Shown here: piece after piece, positions 35,901-50,227 of the stretch
Layout of the letters: the number at the start of each line of letters is the position of its first letter
Numbering within the stretch: position 1 is the first letter of the stretch
Assembly (NCBI GenBank): GCA_000328365.1
Contig: KB298910.1
Location: forward strand, 70,542 to 134,541
Direction: 5' to 3'
Length of the DNA stretch: 64,000 nt
Origin: Capitella teleta
Lineage: Eukaryota; Annelida; Polychaeta; Capitellidae
Position numbers and translations under genes: made by a program
Notes under the pieces: generated by a model
Told to the model about the DNA's origin: nothing
Seen by the model: the letters and a program-made list of their open reading frames with translations, nothing else
Database searches by the model: none

Positions 35901-38900
35901 GGGACAAGAATCACTGGAGACTCATCTTTGATATTCATATCCAGAACAAAAACTTCATATACCAAGACCTCATGGTTTCCGTCTGCTATAACCATTTCGT
36001 CGTAACTCGCACATCACCTAATTAAATCGAGGTCGACACAAGGTATTGTGTATGAGCTGATCTCTGATTTGCGAGCACGTAAAAATAGTCAAAATGCGAC
36101 CACGAATATCACAAAACAAATGCAAAATCCTGTAAAACAGGACAATAGTTTTAGACTGCATCCACTAGGATTAAAATTAACAAGCGAGCAACAGGGAAAC
36201 ACGCGAACTGATTGTTTTAGTTCTGTTAGGTCTCTGTCCTAAGAACGAATCATTTATGTATGATATTGAAGATGGAGTCTAGAAATAATTTCATATGACC
36301 GCCTAATCATGTTAATAAATGAATAGAGGTAGTAATCAAGTGAGATTCGCAGATCAAGGTTCCTTTAATGGTGTCTTGTGGCCCTGCCGTCTGCGACTGT
36401 GATCCGTCAATTTCGAGCGTCTCTCTCCTCTCCCCAGAGACGCTTTTCAGCCTACGATCTTCTAATCTTATCAGAGCAAAGACCCGAACAGAATGTGGCA
36501 ACAGGAAGACTCAGAGTGACACGCGAATTCCATGCGACCATTTGTCTGTCAGGTTCTTCCTGCTGCAAAGTGTGAGATACGGTTGTCAGACCTCAGAAAA
36601 TCCGAAAGAAAATTCGACCCCCACGTACCGAACTTGATTCCACCACAGTTATTGTTTGTGTATTACATGAGGGCTGAAAAAAATGTGAACTTCGGTGAGG
36701 TTTGACTAATGAAGCAAAATAAACGATTTATAGAGTAAGCATCCAAACCACCAAACCACCCTCGATTAGCATGTAATTACCATCGTTAATGAAAGAAAAT
36801 ACCACTCATTTATTCTTGATGGTATCTCTAAAAATGCATTTTGATTTTAGATTGTCTCTTAGATGTGGTTGAGCAAGTTTTGATATTATGTAATTTATGT
36901 TAGATGGAAATACTTATGTTCATCACCTATCGATTTGATACAATCGCTACAAATGGAGACGAGTGAAGAAGAATAATTGGAGGATGTTGTTGATTTGAAG
37001 AAGAGCGAGCGTAGGTGGAGGAATAAAATGAGGAGTGAGGGATGAGGACCGGGAGGAGCATGGTTAACGTAACCAGAGGAAGTGGATAATTATTATGTAG
37101 AAGAAGAACAGTATAATAAGCAAGTATATGCATAACACGGATGTATTAAATCAGAGTTAGGAATGAGAGACTGATATAAACAGTAGGAGGAGAGATAAAC
37201 ATGATATCAGAGGTAAACAAACAACTTGTTGGTGAATCGCGTGATGTTTTAACGTGGCTCGTGAGCGAACTGCGTCGCCGCTAGAAACATGTTAATGTAA
37301 TTGCTCCAAATGAATATTATAATATTATAAGCATGCTTCATTCATCTTTCTAACACGTAAGCCCTCCATGCATGCCATACAGTTCTCTTCAGATGGTATC
37401 AAGATCCGAGTCATCGTCACGCAGGTTAAGTGTAGAGTAGATTGGATGACATCAACAATTTCTGACGACACGACAACATAAATACATGGTGTTTTGCTAG
37501 GAGAGGACACAAATGATGCAAAAATTATTCATAATTATAAATATATACAACATAATTTTCTATAAAATAGTATCTTCCATAAAATATTATCTAAATAATA
37601 CCTTGACATGGACACTCCCTAATCTCACAGAGAGAAGGCAGGATGCGATGAAATCGACGATTTCATGACCTTTCATCACTATGGTGATGACCTCACCATC
37701 AACCTCATCGGTGTTGTATCAGAAGTCTTGGGTAAGAGACGTAGGGAGCTGGTTAACTGATAAAATGTAAATCCTTTTCTAGAAGTTCCTTTAGCCGTAG
37801 TCTTGGAGCTTTTTGGCGAGTACTTCTTCACTTACTGCCTGCAGAATGGCTATGATAAAATGCTGCGTACGCTGGGAGATAACATTCGGGCGTTTATCCA
37901 GAATTTGGATTCCCTCCACGCTCTGCTAGCGATGACCTACAAACACATCCAGGCACCTTCTTTCAGGTCAGTGAATAATGTTTTCATTTTATTTTTAAGA
38001 CGCTAGCCTAAAATGGTTGAATTGTATTAGTATTATAATCAGATTCCCTTCAAGTCTATGTCCGTAAGGCCCAAGCAGGCTACAACCTACTCTCCAAATC
38101 AAATACCGTACTAGTCATTGGGCTCATTGACGTATTATGAATGTTGAGTGTGGATGTTTGTCTGCTGCCTCAACAATGGGCTGTAAGCGCCACTTTGGAA
38201 TCGCATGCTTCAAGCTGCGCTGTGTTGGTTTTTTTATATCGATGACGGCATCACGAGGGCATACAGAATTAGGGATACTTGACAAGTTAGTTGTTTGACC
38301 GACTACGCCCATCCATAAGCATACAAATGCATCGCAACGAGTCACGATTTCCCACATTATTTTCCAAATGTCTTAAAGTTACTCTTCGGGTGAACAAAAT
38401 TGCATGTGTTTGAATCATGGGAGATATTGAACTGTTGAACCTCGCCTTTATCTGTTGTGGTTTTATTGCATGGTGTTTTTGTTCGTTTTTGTATTTTAAG
38501 CCTAGAGTACAAGAGTGACGCCAATGACCCTGGACATAGGTCAGTTATGTAAATCAACTATACAATATCCCGTGTATCACCCCCACATACCCCATTGCAT
38601 AGTAAAGCGATTACTTAAGTCTATAGTCTGAAATGCATGCTTGCATTATCGATAGCATACTAGTATACAGTAGTATACACCCTACTTATGCTAGACGTCA
38701 GCTTTCTTTGTTTTAGTCGTACTTTTGTCAAATGTATCAATGCATTCGTGGTTGTTGATTGGTTATTGATTGGTGCAATTAAATACTTTATTACATCACC
38801 TTCATGTTCTTAAACGTTCACAGGTGTGAGTCTGGTGATGAAGATGCTCTCATACTTCATTATTATAGCGTGAGATCTGGTCTCTACCCCATTGTTATTG

Positions 38901-41900
38901 GTGAGTATCCTTGACATTTCCATATGCTACTGTATGTACTGGTTGTTAAGCTTATCCCTGATGTTAAATAATTCCCTGCCATTCACAGCCCTTGAACCTC
39001 TGATCCTCGTAATTGCTGCTGTGTCGATTTTTCTTGTGTGTATACAATGTATGAGGATTGATAGAAAAAAATAACGATCCTCATGATAATTGAGTTCAAG
39101 TGGAACAGTCTAAAATGTACTAGTATATCATCAATTTCAAGTACATTTGTCGTTCAGGGAAAGGTCAATTCTATTTAAATTGTTTAGAAGATTATGGGCC
39201 CATCTCATTACATGTATACTTTTTGGGATACTTGGGTCCACAAATGTCACCAACCTGTCAGTTAATGAGATCGATTTGTAAATTTTAATCAGGGTTCGAT
39301 CGGTTATACCTGCGGTTTGTGATCATACAACTATATACATGCAATTCGGGTCACTCAAAGGTTAGACCACAAAATTAAGTACTAATTAATAATTATGTTA
39401 CTTACGTAACACAGATGCAAACTATCCCCATACAATTTATTTTTTAACATTAGAGGAATCAGAATTCTGATCACCAGCATTGTTTTCTTCGTTCCTTATC
39501 CAGGAGTCCTTCGTGCTGTTGGTCGAGAACTCTACCACCAGGAAATCCAGATGGAGCCTCTGGAGATCACGGATGAAGCCATGGGAGACCATGGTCATCT
39601 GAGTCACGTGACCTTCAAGATCACCATCAAGGACTCCCTGGAATCTTCTGTGGCTCCAATGCATCCTAAAAAGGGTTCCATCCCTAATCTTTCCTTCTGT
39701 CCTCATATGTCTCAAGACCTCCTCTCTGAGCGCATCACCATCCAACCCAAGACTTTCTGCAACATCTTCCCTTTCCATGTCCTCTTTGATGAGGATCTTG
39801 TGGTCAAGCAATGTGGGGCTAACGTGGCCAGATGGTCACACAGCAGTTTGAATACTGACACTATACTACGATTAAGTGACCTTTTCGTCCTTAATCAGCC
39901 AAAGATGAAATTGACCTACAAACACATTCTCAAGTTCTGCAATGCCACGTATATTCTGGAAGCAAAGACATCTGATGTTGCAAACACGAGTGGTGATGGA
40001 ATTGTTGCGGAACGTCAAGCAAGGCTTACTCTCAAAGGTTCGTGATAAATACTTGTAATGATTGTTAATTTTATTAAAAAGGACTTCTGACTTGAAATAG
40101 CAGAGGATGATATAAAATATATTAGAAAAAAATAAATCTCTTGTGACAGAATGATATTAATTGATTAAGACCTCATACATTTTTTGAGCTTACCCATTCC
40201 AAATCAATTCCAGATGAAGCGAATTTTAGCGAACGAATCATATTATTATTTCGGGAATATTATTAATTCGTAGATACATGTAAATCATTTTTGAAGGGTT
40301 AGAAATTTAGAATCTTGTTGTATTTTCGAGGTTACTAATGACGTTATGACCACAACTTTATGCGTGACCCATATTGACCTTAATTGAATACAGCGTTGTG
40401 TGAAAAGTGCAGATCTTTTTATAATGTCATCGATAAACACAAAACTTGACACTCTTCTCGTTTTTAATTGGTACATGTACATGTATAATGCTTGTGCGGA
40501 GTTATAGGGACGTGCTATTTTTGACCGACCTTGAATTACAATCGCAGCTGGCGGAGTGTTTAAAATGAGTCTCTCTTCCCATAGAATCGGCCTAATTGAG
40601 TTTCGAAATGAACAGAGGTCGTCTTTGAGCATAAAGTACCAATTATGATGAGATGATTCATAGCAATCCAGACGCACTCATCGAATGCTCAAAACATATG
40701 ATTAGCTACCATAAGAGCCGAAATCATTGCTCCAGCTTCCTTGCTGACCAGAGACATTACTGTCTCCAAGCATTATAGCACGGCATAACTGAAAGTCATT
40801 CGAGGTTCCATGAATTAGCTGTAATGTCATAAAGCGGGTGATCAATTCGCTTTCATCAGAAGCTGTGCGTATTTGATATAATGACATGGACATATAGTCC
40901 ACAGCCCGAAGTGCACTTTCTGAGGTCGATAACCTTATGAAATTATCCTAGTTGTTGGATGTAATTATAGGTCATGCGAGATCTCAGAGTGTACCTAGAG
41001 CTCCGAACAGTGAGGGATGAAATAAATATAGGTTTTGGGTCACACAGACAATTAACTTTGCTGAAGTTGTCTCTGAATTTACATGCATGGAATCTCAAAT
41101 TTGTGACGCCAAGGGCAATGCAGAGCGTTCACGAATACGAAATCACGGAATAAAACAGTGACACATTCATTTGCATACGCCTACACCAACCCACCCAATT
41201 AAGCTGTTTACATTTTCCTCACAGCAATGGGGTTCAGCCACAACGTTTGCTCCTTCTCCATCCTCTCTTCTCACCTCACCACCTAGTAACCCTCCTCCTC
41301 ATCCTTCTCTTCCACAACCACCTAACTCCTATACACTCCTTCAAGGTCAGATGATCTGGTTAGAAGATGTCGATCACATCCTCTTCATCGGTTCTCCTCG
41401 GTTGGCTAGTCTCAACGACATGGAAGAGAGACAGCTCTTTCTCTCAGACATTCCGCTCTATGACGTCACCAGGGAGCTCGTTCTGCTGAATCAGCAAAGA
41501 ATTGCAGAACTTCAAGTCAGGTCAGAATTCAATCAACAGATTGCTGAAATTAACAGACACACTTACGGAACATCTGCTAGACCTCAATGCGTTGTAAACA
41601 TGATTATGTTTGATTCTGCTTAGGCCTAAGAGTTCTAATAATAATCTTATGATAACGATAACAATGATATTTCTTTTCGATGCAGGGTGGTCAGTGAAAT
41701 CGAAATTTATCGTAAGCAACGCATAAAACACTTGTTGTGTCAAGGGGAAGGACATACATGCCTGCATGCTACACACAATAAGCAAATGTGAATACATGTT
41801 ATTAAGTTGACGGTCTTGCTGTGTAGTTTGGCTGTACTCGTATATATTGGAATACATAGACTTAACAATTGTGGTAGCACAACCGGTATATAAGTATATC

Positions 41901-44076
41901 TCGTGACCTAGATGAAGTAATAAATGCTGTTTTCAGCATGGTTATATAGCTGGTAGCACAATCATCAATGAAATAAAATATACCCAATATGTTTAGGCAA
42001 CTGCTGTCAAAGTAAGACAGATGATCCACAATGGATCGATTGTATCACGCTATGCCATCTCATGAATCCCATGGATCGAAAACCAACGAAATTGTTTTAT
42101 CTCAGCGACGGAGTTGCTTGACCTCAAAAAAATGCCCCGAAATCCATTCTCATACGTTTATGACAGATAGCTAATGGGAAAATCACAAGAATAATTGTTT
42201 CTCACGAGATTCTTCCCTGCTTTGTGATCTGTTGGCAATTCATTTCAACCACCTTTTATTGACTTTTATTTATTTCATTTCATTTCATTTATTACATTTA
42301 AAACGCATTTTCAGCAATATCAAAGAACATTCAAATGCGCTGTACAAACAGAGGTAAAAAGGAAAATCGTTAAATACTAGAAAAAGCAATGTTAAAATAG
42401 TAAGTCTTAAGTTGGGCTTTAAAAGCATCAAGCGATTGCTGGTTCTGTAGGTTAATATATATTTACATGTATATATATATATATATATCTCAACTAACTA
42501 TTGAATCAGAATTATTAAATTTATACGGATGCGTTATTTTTGCGGGAAGAATAAATTTTCATTTCATTTTCCCCCAAAAAATATATATATTATTGATAAA
42601 AAATAGTTAATCACTCAACCATTGTTGTTGATACTTACTCCAGTTATATTACAGATATGTCAATTGTGTTACAGTAAAAAGCTGGATGAAACAACAGCTG
42701 AGTTGAAGAGAACCGGCATTGCTCTGGAGAAAGAAAAGGAGAAAACTGACATGCTGCTGTATCAGATGTTACCAAAGAAGGTCGCAAATCAACTCAGGGA
42801 TGGCATCAGCGTTGATGCAGGTGCATATATTAGGTTAATAGATACTGTGAAATCCATTTCACGAGTTATTCGCTAAACAGACAGCAGGCATGCCATAACT
42901 ATTACGTCATTTCGGGATGGGACACTCTAGTATTTATTCAGAAGGAGCTGTCTTGGTTGATACAAAATTGACGTGTTCATTCATCTCTTGTCAGAGAAAT
43001 TTGAAGAGGTCACAATTCTATTCAGTGACATCGTCACATTCACCAACATCGCAGCTGCGGTTCAACCGTTGCAGATCGTCCAAATGTTGAACGATCTCTA
43101 CATGCGATTTGACAATCTCACGGAGTTGCATCAAGTCTACAAGGTATTCAAAATAAAAAATATATCGTTACCAATGGTTACGCTCTCAACGTAAACAGGT
43201 AGAGACAATAGGTGATGCTTACATGGTGGTTGGAGGTATCCCAGAAGCCAACACGATCCATGCGATGTCAGTTGCTAACTTTTCCATCGATATGGTTGCA
43301 GCTGCGTCTCAAGTCTGCTCTCCTGCCACTGGGAAACCTCTCCAGGTAGGCTGACATTTGGCAGACCATAATAAACGAAAGAAAGTGCTCTCTATGCCCA
43401 ACGTGAATATTGGGTGTGCCCTCATAGTCGCTTAGGGAGCTATTCCTTTTGAGAAAAAGCCATGCTTTGATGATTCAAATTAAGACAGCCATTTGTGTAG
43501 CTTGGTATGGGCGTTAATCAATGAATGATGTCATCTAACACTTATTAATGTTGTTGTTCAACAGATCCGAGTTGGTGTACACACTGGATCCGTTGTGGCT
43601 GGCGTTGTTGGACAAAAAATGCCTCGCTATTGTCTGTTTGGGGACACTGTGAACACGGCATCCCGTATGGAGAGCCACGGGCTGCCTGGGAAGATACACC
43701 TTAGTCCCACTACAACTAGGTAGGGTGCTGGTTGTTCTGAGTGGAGGTTAATATTACAATTATTTCGTTCTGGGTGGTGTTAATTAATTCGAGTTTCTCT
43801 TTCTGGGTGTGATTCAATGTTTGCTTTCTGGGGGGGAGTTAAATAATTAATTTTCTATTCAGAGCTTTGCAAGACCGTGGTTACCAGATGGACGAACGAG
43901 GAAATATCGAGATCAAAGGAAAAGGCGTTATGACCACGCATTTTCTGATTGGCCGAGACAGGGGAAGTGACGTCAAAATGATAACACTGCCAGCAGAAGC
44001 AGTGAAACCGTCCAGGATTAAAATCGAATCAAAGAAAAAGAAAAACTCCAACAGTAAATTGTGTGTAATTTCATGA
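32925..44076 (+). CDS. Soluble guanylyl cyclase, beta-like subunit
   Basis: It makes cGMP from GTP, normally under gas (NO or O2) control through a heme domain. Twelve exons: candidate 32925-32927 (ATG alone), 34981-35054, 37631-37731, 37783-37966, 38824-38900, 39504-40037, 41346-41520, 42675-42820, 42995-43143, 43199-43345, 43565-43719, 43863-44076; 652 residues. The heme domain keeps His105 (NLDSLHALL), Cys78, Cys122 and YxSxR (134/136/138), in the same numbering as vertebrate beta-1, which supports the one-codon first exon. Then come the HNOBA/PAS region, a coiled coil ([14 protein letters not shown]) and the cyclase domain: FSDIVTFTN and ETIGDAY (metal aspartates), purine-reading Glu in KVET, Cys in PRYCLFGD, and NTASR. 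One chain thus has all catalytic residues, as in homodimer-capable atypical subunits (Gyc-88E type) rather than obligate beta-1. The exon 6 donor (gttcgt) is weak. Confidence 0.9.
42274..42455 (-). mobile_element. LINE 3' end (CR1/L2-like), reverse orientation
   Basis: On the minus strand a frame fragment [15 protein letters not shown] resembles the C-terminal end of non-LTR reverse transcriptases. A 3' UTR ending in tandem atgaa units follows. The last 66 bases are identical to the small insertion at 57617-57682. It lies in an intron of the guanylyl cyclase gene and is strongly 5'-truncated. Confidence 0.6.
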
Positions 44077-45428
44077 ATATATTCTTTAGATTTAAATCAG
44101 GTCCATGCAAGCAAATATAAAATTTGATTGGGTACCGAATGGTTAGCGTGCTCGCCTTGAAAGGGCTTAGCGCGTGTCACTGAAGGTTCGAAGCCAGCCA
44201 CCAACCTTGTGTCCTTGGGTAAGGCTTCTGCATATACCTCCTCGGACCACATAAGCCTTAGTTGCTTCAGGATTTCGAGGTTATATGAGCCCACAAAAAA
44301 AAAAAAAAAAACAAAAAAAAAACCAAAAAAAAACAATAAAATAAATAATAATAAAATGCATATTTGTATCTGCCCATCAAGAAAATTATATGAACTATAC
44401 AAATCCATTGTGTCAACTGCATTCTCAATTGACATATCATTTTTTGTTGTCCATTTATGTATTATTGATGCTGTGTTTATATTATCGTTGCTCGTGTCAT
44501 GCCATGTTTGATGACGAATTTGAGACTTCGAGTTTTACTCGGTGAATATTAAGTGGAGTGAATCGAGAGGGTGAAGGGAGGCACTGTATTTGAGAATGCT
44601 ACACTATTGTGTTTTTATTTGTTATAATGATATTCTTAAATCAAATGTTAGTTCAGTGTTTTTATTATTACTGATTAATTTGCAATATCTAGATGAAAAT
44701 AATATATATCTATTTCCTTTTTAGATACTGAATAATGCCAACGTAGAAGTCAAGCCGATCGCCGAATTTATTATCACTCTATTGATGGCTATAAAAATCT
44801 TGAGAACTCTTATCTTTGCCCTTGGAAATCTTCTTCGTAATATCTTTTAGGTGATAACAATTTTGAGTTTCCAGGAAAGAATTACCCACATCCGTGTTTT
44901 AGAAGAAAATGTGACGAAGCAGCTCGTTCACGTATCTATGGCTACATGTGATTTATATCTAATGCCACCACTATTGTAGCCATCTGCTATTTACTCACTC
45001 AAGGCTCACACTTAGTCATCTTGCTTACATCACACACAATATCATAAAAAGAAAACATGAGAGGATATCAGGTTTACGTGAAGAAGTGGGAAGTTCACAA
45101 CAGCCTCCTCGACTACCAAGTACTATTACGTGTAATTGCACCCAGAAAACTCAACATTTTGCTTCACGACCAAACACCAATCATCTCCATCCCATACAGA
45201 ACAACATAAATATTCTATAACATCACCACATCACAGGAACTCTGCAGATAATCGCAGTTCACGCACGAATACTTACTTACTTACTTATCGAGCGTTAAAG
45301 TCACAAGGCCACAATTTTATTTTTTCTTTGGTCACGTGTGGTGCAAAGTACTGGTGCTATCAGCATACAACTAGGATGATTTTATATGGCTGGGAATCAA
45401 ACACATTGCTCATTTTAACCGAGGCATC
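44077..45428. other. Spacer between guanylyl cyclase and HSPA12-like genes
   Basis: Holds a SINE near its start and otherwise AT-rich sequence with no gene recognised. The open frame at 45136-45432 runs up to the HSPA12-like start and has no domain. Confidence 0.5.
44131..44345 (+). mobile_element. tRNA-derived SINE with poly(A)-type tail
   Basis: A-box-like gaatggttagcgtgctcgcc and B-box-like ggttcgaagcc are followed by tgtccttgggtaaggcttct, a block found in several metazoan tRNA-SINE families. An A-rich tail with scattered C and T closes the element. Family name not assigned. Confidence 0.6.
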
Positions 45429-48400
45429 ATGACAGGTGTATACAATGGTGAGGATTATGAAGTCGCCGCTGCCATGGATATTGGCACAACCTTCAGTACC
45501 TATGCGTACTCGTACAAGGGCAGTGAAAAGGATATACGTGGATGCAAGGATTGGGGAGCAAATTTAGGAGTCGTTAATCTGAAAGCCCCCACTTCCGTCT
45601 TGGTCGATAAAGATGGAAAATTCGTGGCATTTGGGTACGAAGCACAGGAGATGTATAAAAGCATGGAACCCGAGGACGCTAGGTTGTACTCGCTACACGA
45701 AAGATTCAAAATGCAACTCATGCATGGAGAGGTGAGTCTATGGTATGAATTTAGAAGGCATACGACCTAAATGGTCAATCAACAAAGCTTTGTATACGCA
45801 ATTCTTTCCTTCATTTGCAATTTTAACTGTGTTTTTATGTTCTAAATATTACTTGTGTTTAAGGAGCTAAGCCGTGTAAGCAAAACACGAGCGATCGATG
45901 GAAGGGATCTCCCATTGATCAAAATATTTACCATGACAATCAAGTACCTCAAAGATCACTTGCGCGAATCGATGGCCAGGAGTAGTTCAAGGTAAGCGCT
46001 TTCATTTTAAGGTGAAAGGCCAATTTTATGCCTGATTAGTTGTTATTACAAAATAATATAATTATATGGAAACTATAGCCTCTTATAATATACCAAATAT
46101 GACAGCGCTTTTGAAAAGGGTCCATTTCGTATACGGTCAAATTGTTGTGGTTGTCAATTAGAAAACTTGAGAGAACCAGATCGATTAACGATATTAATTT
46201 TTAGAAACATGTTCTTTCATTTATCAGATGAAGCAGCGAAATAAATATAATTAATTAATAATATCTATAATTTATTATCTTTAGGAAAATGTATCGCATT
46301 GTGTATACAATTATCATGATCATGAAAAACACAAAGTATAATGCTAACTACACCATGGACATTGAATACCATTAACACTAACCGCTCGCGCCTGTGATAT
46401 TATATCCGATTAACTAGGTGTTAGAATTAAATTTAGATTTTACGCGCTAAAATCGCTCGGAATAATTATTAACAGATGAATAATTTTTCAACCAAATTAA
46501 GTGGGCCTGATTTCGTCTTTAGTGCATTTTATAAATCACATTATTACAAAATTTTATGGAGAAAGTAGGAATTACATTTTTTTTTCCAATAACGTAATAA
46601 CTAATAGCGCCAATAACGTATTTTCTCATCGGCGTATCTTGTATATTACATGAGAAGTATTTCTATCCATGGTTACCTCGGCTACAATATTGAGAGCAAG
46701 AACTTAGTTATCAGTTATCACTAAATAATAATAAGCAGAGTATCAATCTATGTATTGTAGTATGCGCCAGTTAATCATTATATTTATCAGTGCTCAACTC
46801 AGCTGATTAGGTCTATTAACTGTGCAAACATGACATCAGCTGCAATGCGTGAATCGTCTGAGGTTTCGAAAGAAATAGTTTTTGATGTCAACTTGGTTAT
46901 ATTTAGCAGTCAATGAGACGTCTGATTTCATGTAACCTCAAGGCATACAGAGAGTAGTCACTGTACTCTAAGCATCCTCTCCGGAGAAAATAAATCAAAC
47001 TTTTCTATCCTCCTCTAACCGAATAAATTTAGCTGCATGATGAGCACAAAAAAAACTATAATTCTAAGAGCGTATTGTTCCAATTTGCTTAATAAACTTT
47101 ACTTACGTTTTACAGACACACAAATAATAATGTTTAACATCTTTCACTGTGCATATCCCATTTCAGTTGTCTCAAGTACAAAATAGACTTATCGCTGGGA
47201 TGCATGAAAACGGTGACACTTGCTATGTAATCCAAGAACTTGAGACATATGGTTGAAAAGTAGTTTTTTCTTCCGTGGTACTAATCAGAGAATGACGTAA
47301 ACACACAGTAAAGTCAGCAGTTAGAAGACTAAAGCATGGGTTCAAAAGATAGAGTATGGGTTGACAATATTAGTAATGCTGGTTTTATATGCTTGTCTAT
47401 GTAAGCTAACCCGAAGAAGCATTACATGATGCAGGTCACACGGTCGTCTTTGCCTCGGCAGAACAAAACTCAACATATATATTTGGTGCACAACTCTTTC
47501 CAGACATGTTGATCCGAGCAAGATTCGTTGGGTGATCACTGTCCCTGCCATCTGGTCAGATGCCGCAAAACAATTCACCCGAGAAGCTGCGTACGAGGTT
47601 CGCATGAATCCAATTCCGTATTAGGTAATCAAGTTGCAACTTTTTTGTGTGTGACTTTTCTCAAAAGGCTGGAGTAGGGAGCCGATCTCGACCAAAGCAA
47701 CTGATCATTGCATTGGAGCCTGAAGTTGCAGGATTGTATTGCGCATCAAAAGACATGGATCAGTTTGTCCAGACTTCGACGACTCCCAGGAGTAAAAGCC
47801 AGGCATTGGGAGTTGGTGCAGAGTATCTGGTTATGGATTGTGGAGGTTGGTTTAGTGTTATCTTGTGATAATCTATGTGGTTTTGGTTGAAATCTCCCAA
47901 CAGTAACTCTTCTATACATGAGTAAAACCCCCTAAACAAAATTTAAATTTAAAATTCTTGTTTAGCTGCAAAGCATTAAATCCGCAGGCCTTTGGGATCT
48001 TTGTGTTACACATTTTGCAAGCAATGTTATGAAAGCGCCTCACAATTTTATAATTATGGTGACATATGCCAATAGCTTGAATAATGGAAACGGGAATTGA
48101 GGAAAACTTCTGAGCTTCAGGCATTCTAGGAATATAATTATAGTCGTCCCCAGGCTGCCTACAAAGAAAGGAGAAGAGAAAAATACGAGGAAAAACCCCC
48201 ACCCTAAAATGGGGTTAAAATACTAAAATGTAAACAATTACACTATAAAGACAATTTGATGTCTTGTTCATGCATTGGATAATGCCTTTGCCTTGACGAA
48301 CTTTGCTTTACTTTCAGGAGGGACCCTTGATACCACTTCGTACAAAATAGAAACCAACAAAACTTTGAAACAGACTTACCAAGCGACAGGAAGTGATTTG

Positions 48401-49393
48401 GGTGGTACGAAGGTAGACGATGCTTTTGTTCAATTCTTGAAGAAGGTCATAGGCGATGCTGCGGTCACTACGTTCAAGAAAGAGAGTCCAGTCGGGTGGT
48501 TACAACTGATGTGTTCTTTTGATCACAAGAAAAGGGGTATCAAAAATGATAGCAATGATAAAATGAACCTTGAAATACCGTACTCAATGCATGAAATCAT
48601 CTTTGAGGCAACAGGCAAGAAATTTACGGACATCGTGAATCAACAACGAATCCACGGAGTTCGATGCAACGCTGGGATTCTTGTTATCAACCACGAAATC
48701 ATACAGAAGATCTTCAGGAAATCCGTACAGAGCATCGTGGATCACATGACCAAACTAATGCAGTCACCACAGTTGAAAAATGTTTCGCAGATCCTGATGG
48801 TCGGTGGTTTCAGTGAAAGTCCCATTTTGCAGTCTGCTATCAGAGAAGCGTTCGGGGATAAAGTAAAAGTGCTCATACCAGACGACGCCAGTCTTTGTGT
48901 ACTAAAGGGAGCAGTTGCCTTTGGCCACAACCCAAAAGTCATTACCAGTCGTATTGCCCGTATGACGTACGGAGAAGCCGTCGATGTTCCATATGATCGT
49001 CTTTTGCATGGGGCAAACAAGCAGCGTGTTAAGTTATACGGGACTCGTGAATTCCAAACAGGAGTTATGGACTGCTACGTGAAAAGGGGTCAGGTCATCA
49101 ATGTAGGTCAGGTCAAAGAATTAGTGGGTCATGCTATCACTGCGGATCAGACAGCAATGGGTCATTTCCTGTTCTGTTCCGATAATTATGATGTGAAGTA
49201 TGTTGATGAAGATGGAGTGAAACCTGTTGGTTCGTGGCAAACTCCTTTGGAGGGACGCGGACTCAATCGTTCGGTGCAAATCAGAATTTTCTTTGGAGAA
49301 ACTGAACTATTTGTTCAATCGCGGCAGAGTGGCAAAGACGGCAGAGAATGGGTGCAGCAAACTTTTGAATTTCTGAGTCGGGAGAAATACTGA
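45429..49393 (+). CDS. HSPA12A/B-like HSP70-superfamily protein
   Basis: Atypical HSP70 ATPase of the actin/hexokinase fold; HSPA12 members are expanded in several marine invertebrates and often tied to stress and immunity. Five exons: 45429-45731, 45864-45991, 47504-47597, 47668-47845, 48318-49393; 1779 bases, 592 residues, phases consistent. Phosphate-1 loop AAAMDIGTTFSTYAYS starts near residue 13. RWVITVPAIWSDAAKQF, IIALEPEVAGLYC, DCGGGTLDTTSY (phosphate 2, split by intron 4) and the adenosine motif LMVGGFSESPILQSAI follow in the HSPA12 order. There is no signal peptide and no classic C-terminal substrate domain, as expected. The donors after exons 3 and 4 (gttcgc, gttggt) are non-consensus beyond GT. 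Intron 2 is 1.5 kb with nothing recognised. Confidence 0.93.
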
Positions 49394-49958
49394 TGACATT
49401 CATCTGACTCCGTGTTCTCCACACATTCGTATTTGTATTGTATTTGTAATTATTTTCTATTTTTATTAAAACCATTCGTGATTCATATGCATGTGCTTAG
49501 ATATTTCCATGCTGCATGCAAGTACGATTGTGCTGTACTAGATTAATGACATTTATTGATCTTTGAATGACATGAATTCAGAATAATGGAGTGGGGGAAG
49601 GGGTGGGTGGTCAAGAGTGACACCTGGCCCGCCCTGCACCCAGCTGTGCATATGGCCCAAACGGTCGAAGCGACAGCGACTATCTAAAGTTCATGCATTC
49701 ACAGGCGAAATTAATCCGATACAACTTGATGTTATCATCAATTGGTGTAATTATTGATTAATTAATTAATCATGGTATCTTCACAAGTATTTCTCTTGTG
49801 TTTTATGAGTAGTTTATGACCTCGGGATTTTTCGCACCCGTGATAAATTAGACCCTTCAGAAAACTGTACATGTAAACATAATTGAATGAGTAATGTCAT
49901 ATCTGGACAGATCTGATTTGTATATTCAACCTGACACTTGACTTATAACAAATAACAT
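49394..49958. other. Convergent 3' spacer
   Basis: The HSPA12-like gene and the minus-strand nicotinic receptor gene end toward each other across 565 bases. No gene is seen. An ATTAAA at about 49467 on the plus strand could serve the HSPA12-like transcript. Confidence 0.45.
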
Positions 49959-50187
49959 TCAGCGTCCTAATTGGAACAGAATCATCAGAGAACATGTAAC
50001 CATAGTAACAGTGTAGATCAAAAGTAGAATTCTGTCGACAACTCTGGCCATCAGGTGCCAGAAGTCGTTGGTCAACCGAGAAGCGTCGAATTCGGGTCCA
50101 GTTGTTGGGCATCTTTGTATTTGCCTCAGCCCCAACGTTCGCGCCGATCTGACGAGAAACTTCTGCAAGGAATTAAAACATGCTATA

Positions 50188-50227
<40 letters not shown>

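Noticed and set aside
41171-41345. Pro-rich extension of the cyclase exon upstream of 41346
   Set aside because: There is an acceptor at about 41224, but its phase does not fit exon 6, while the acceptor at 41345 restores the conserved KGQMIW junction.
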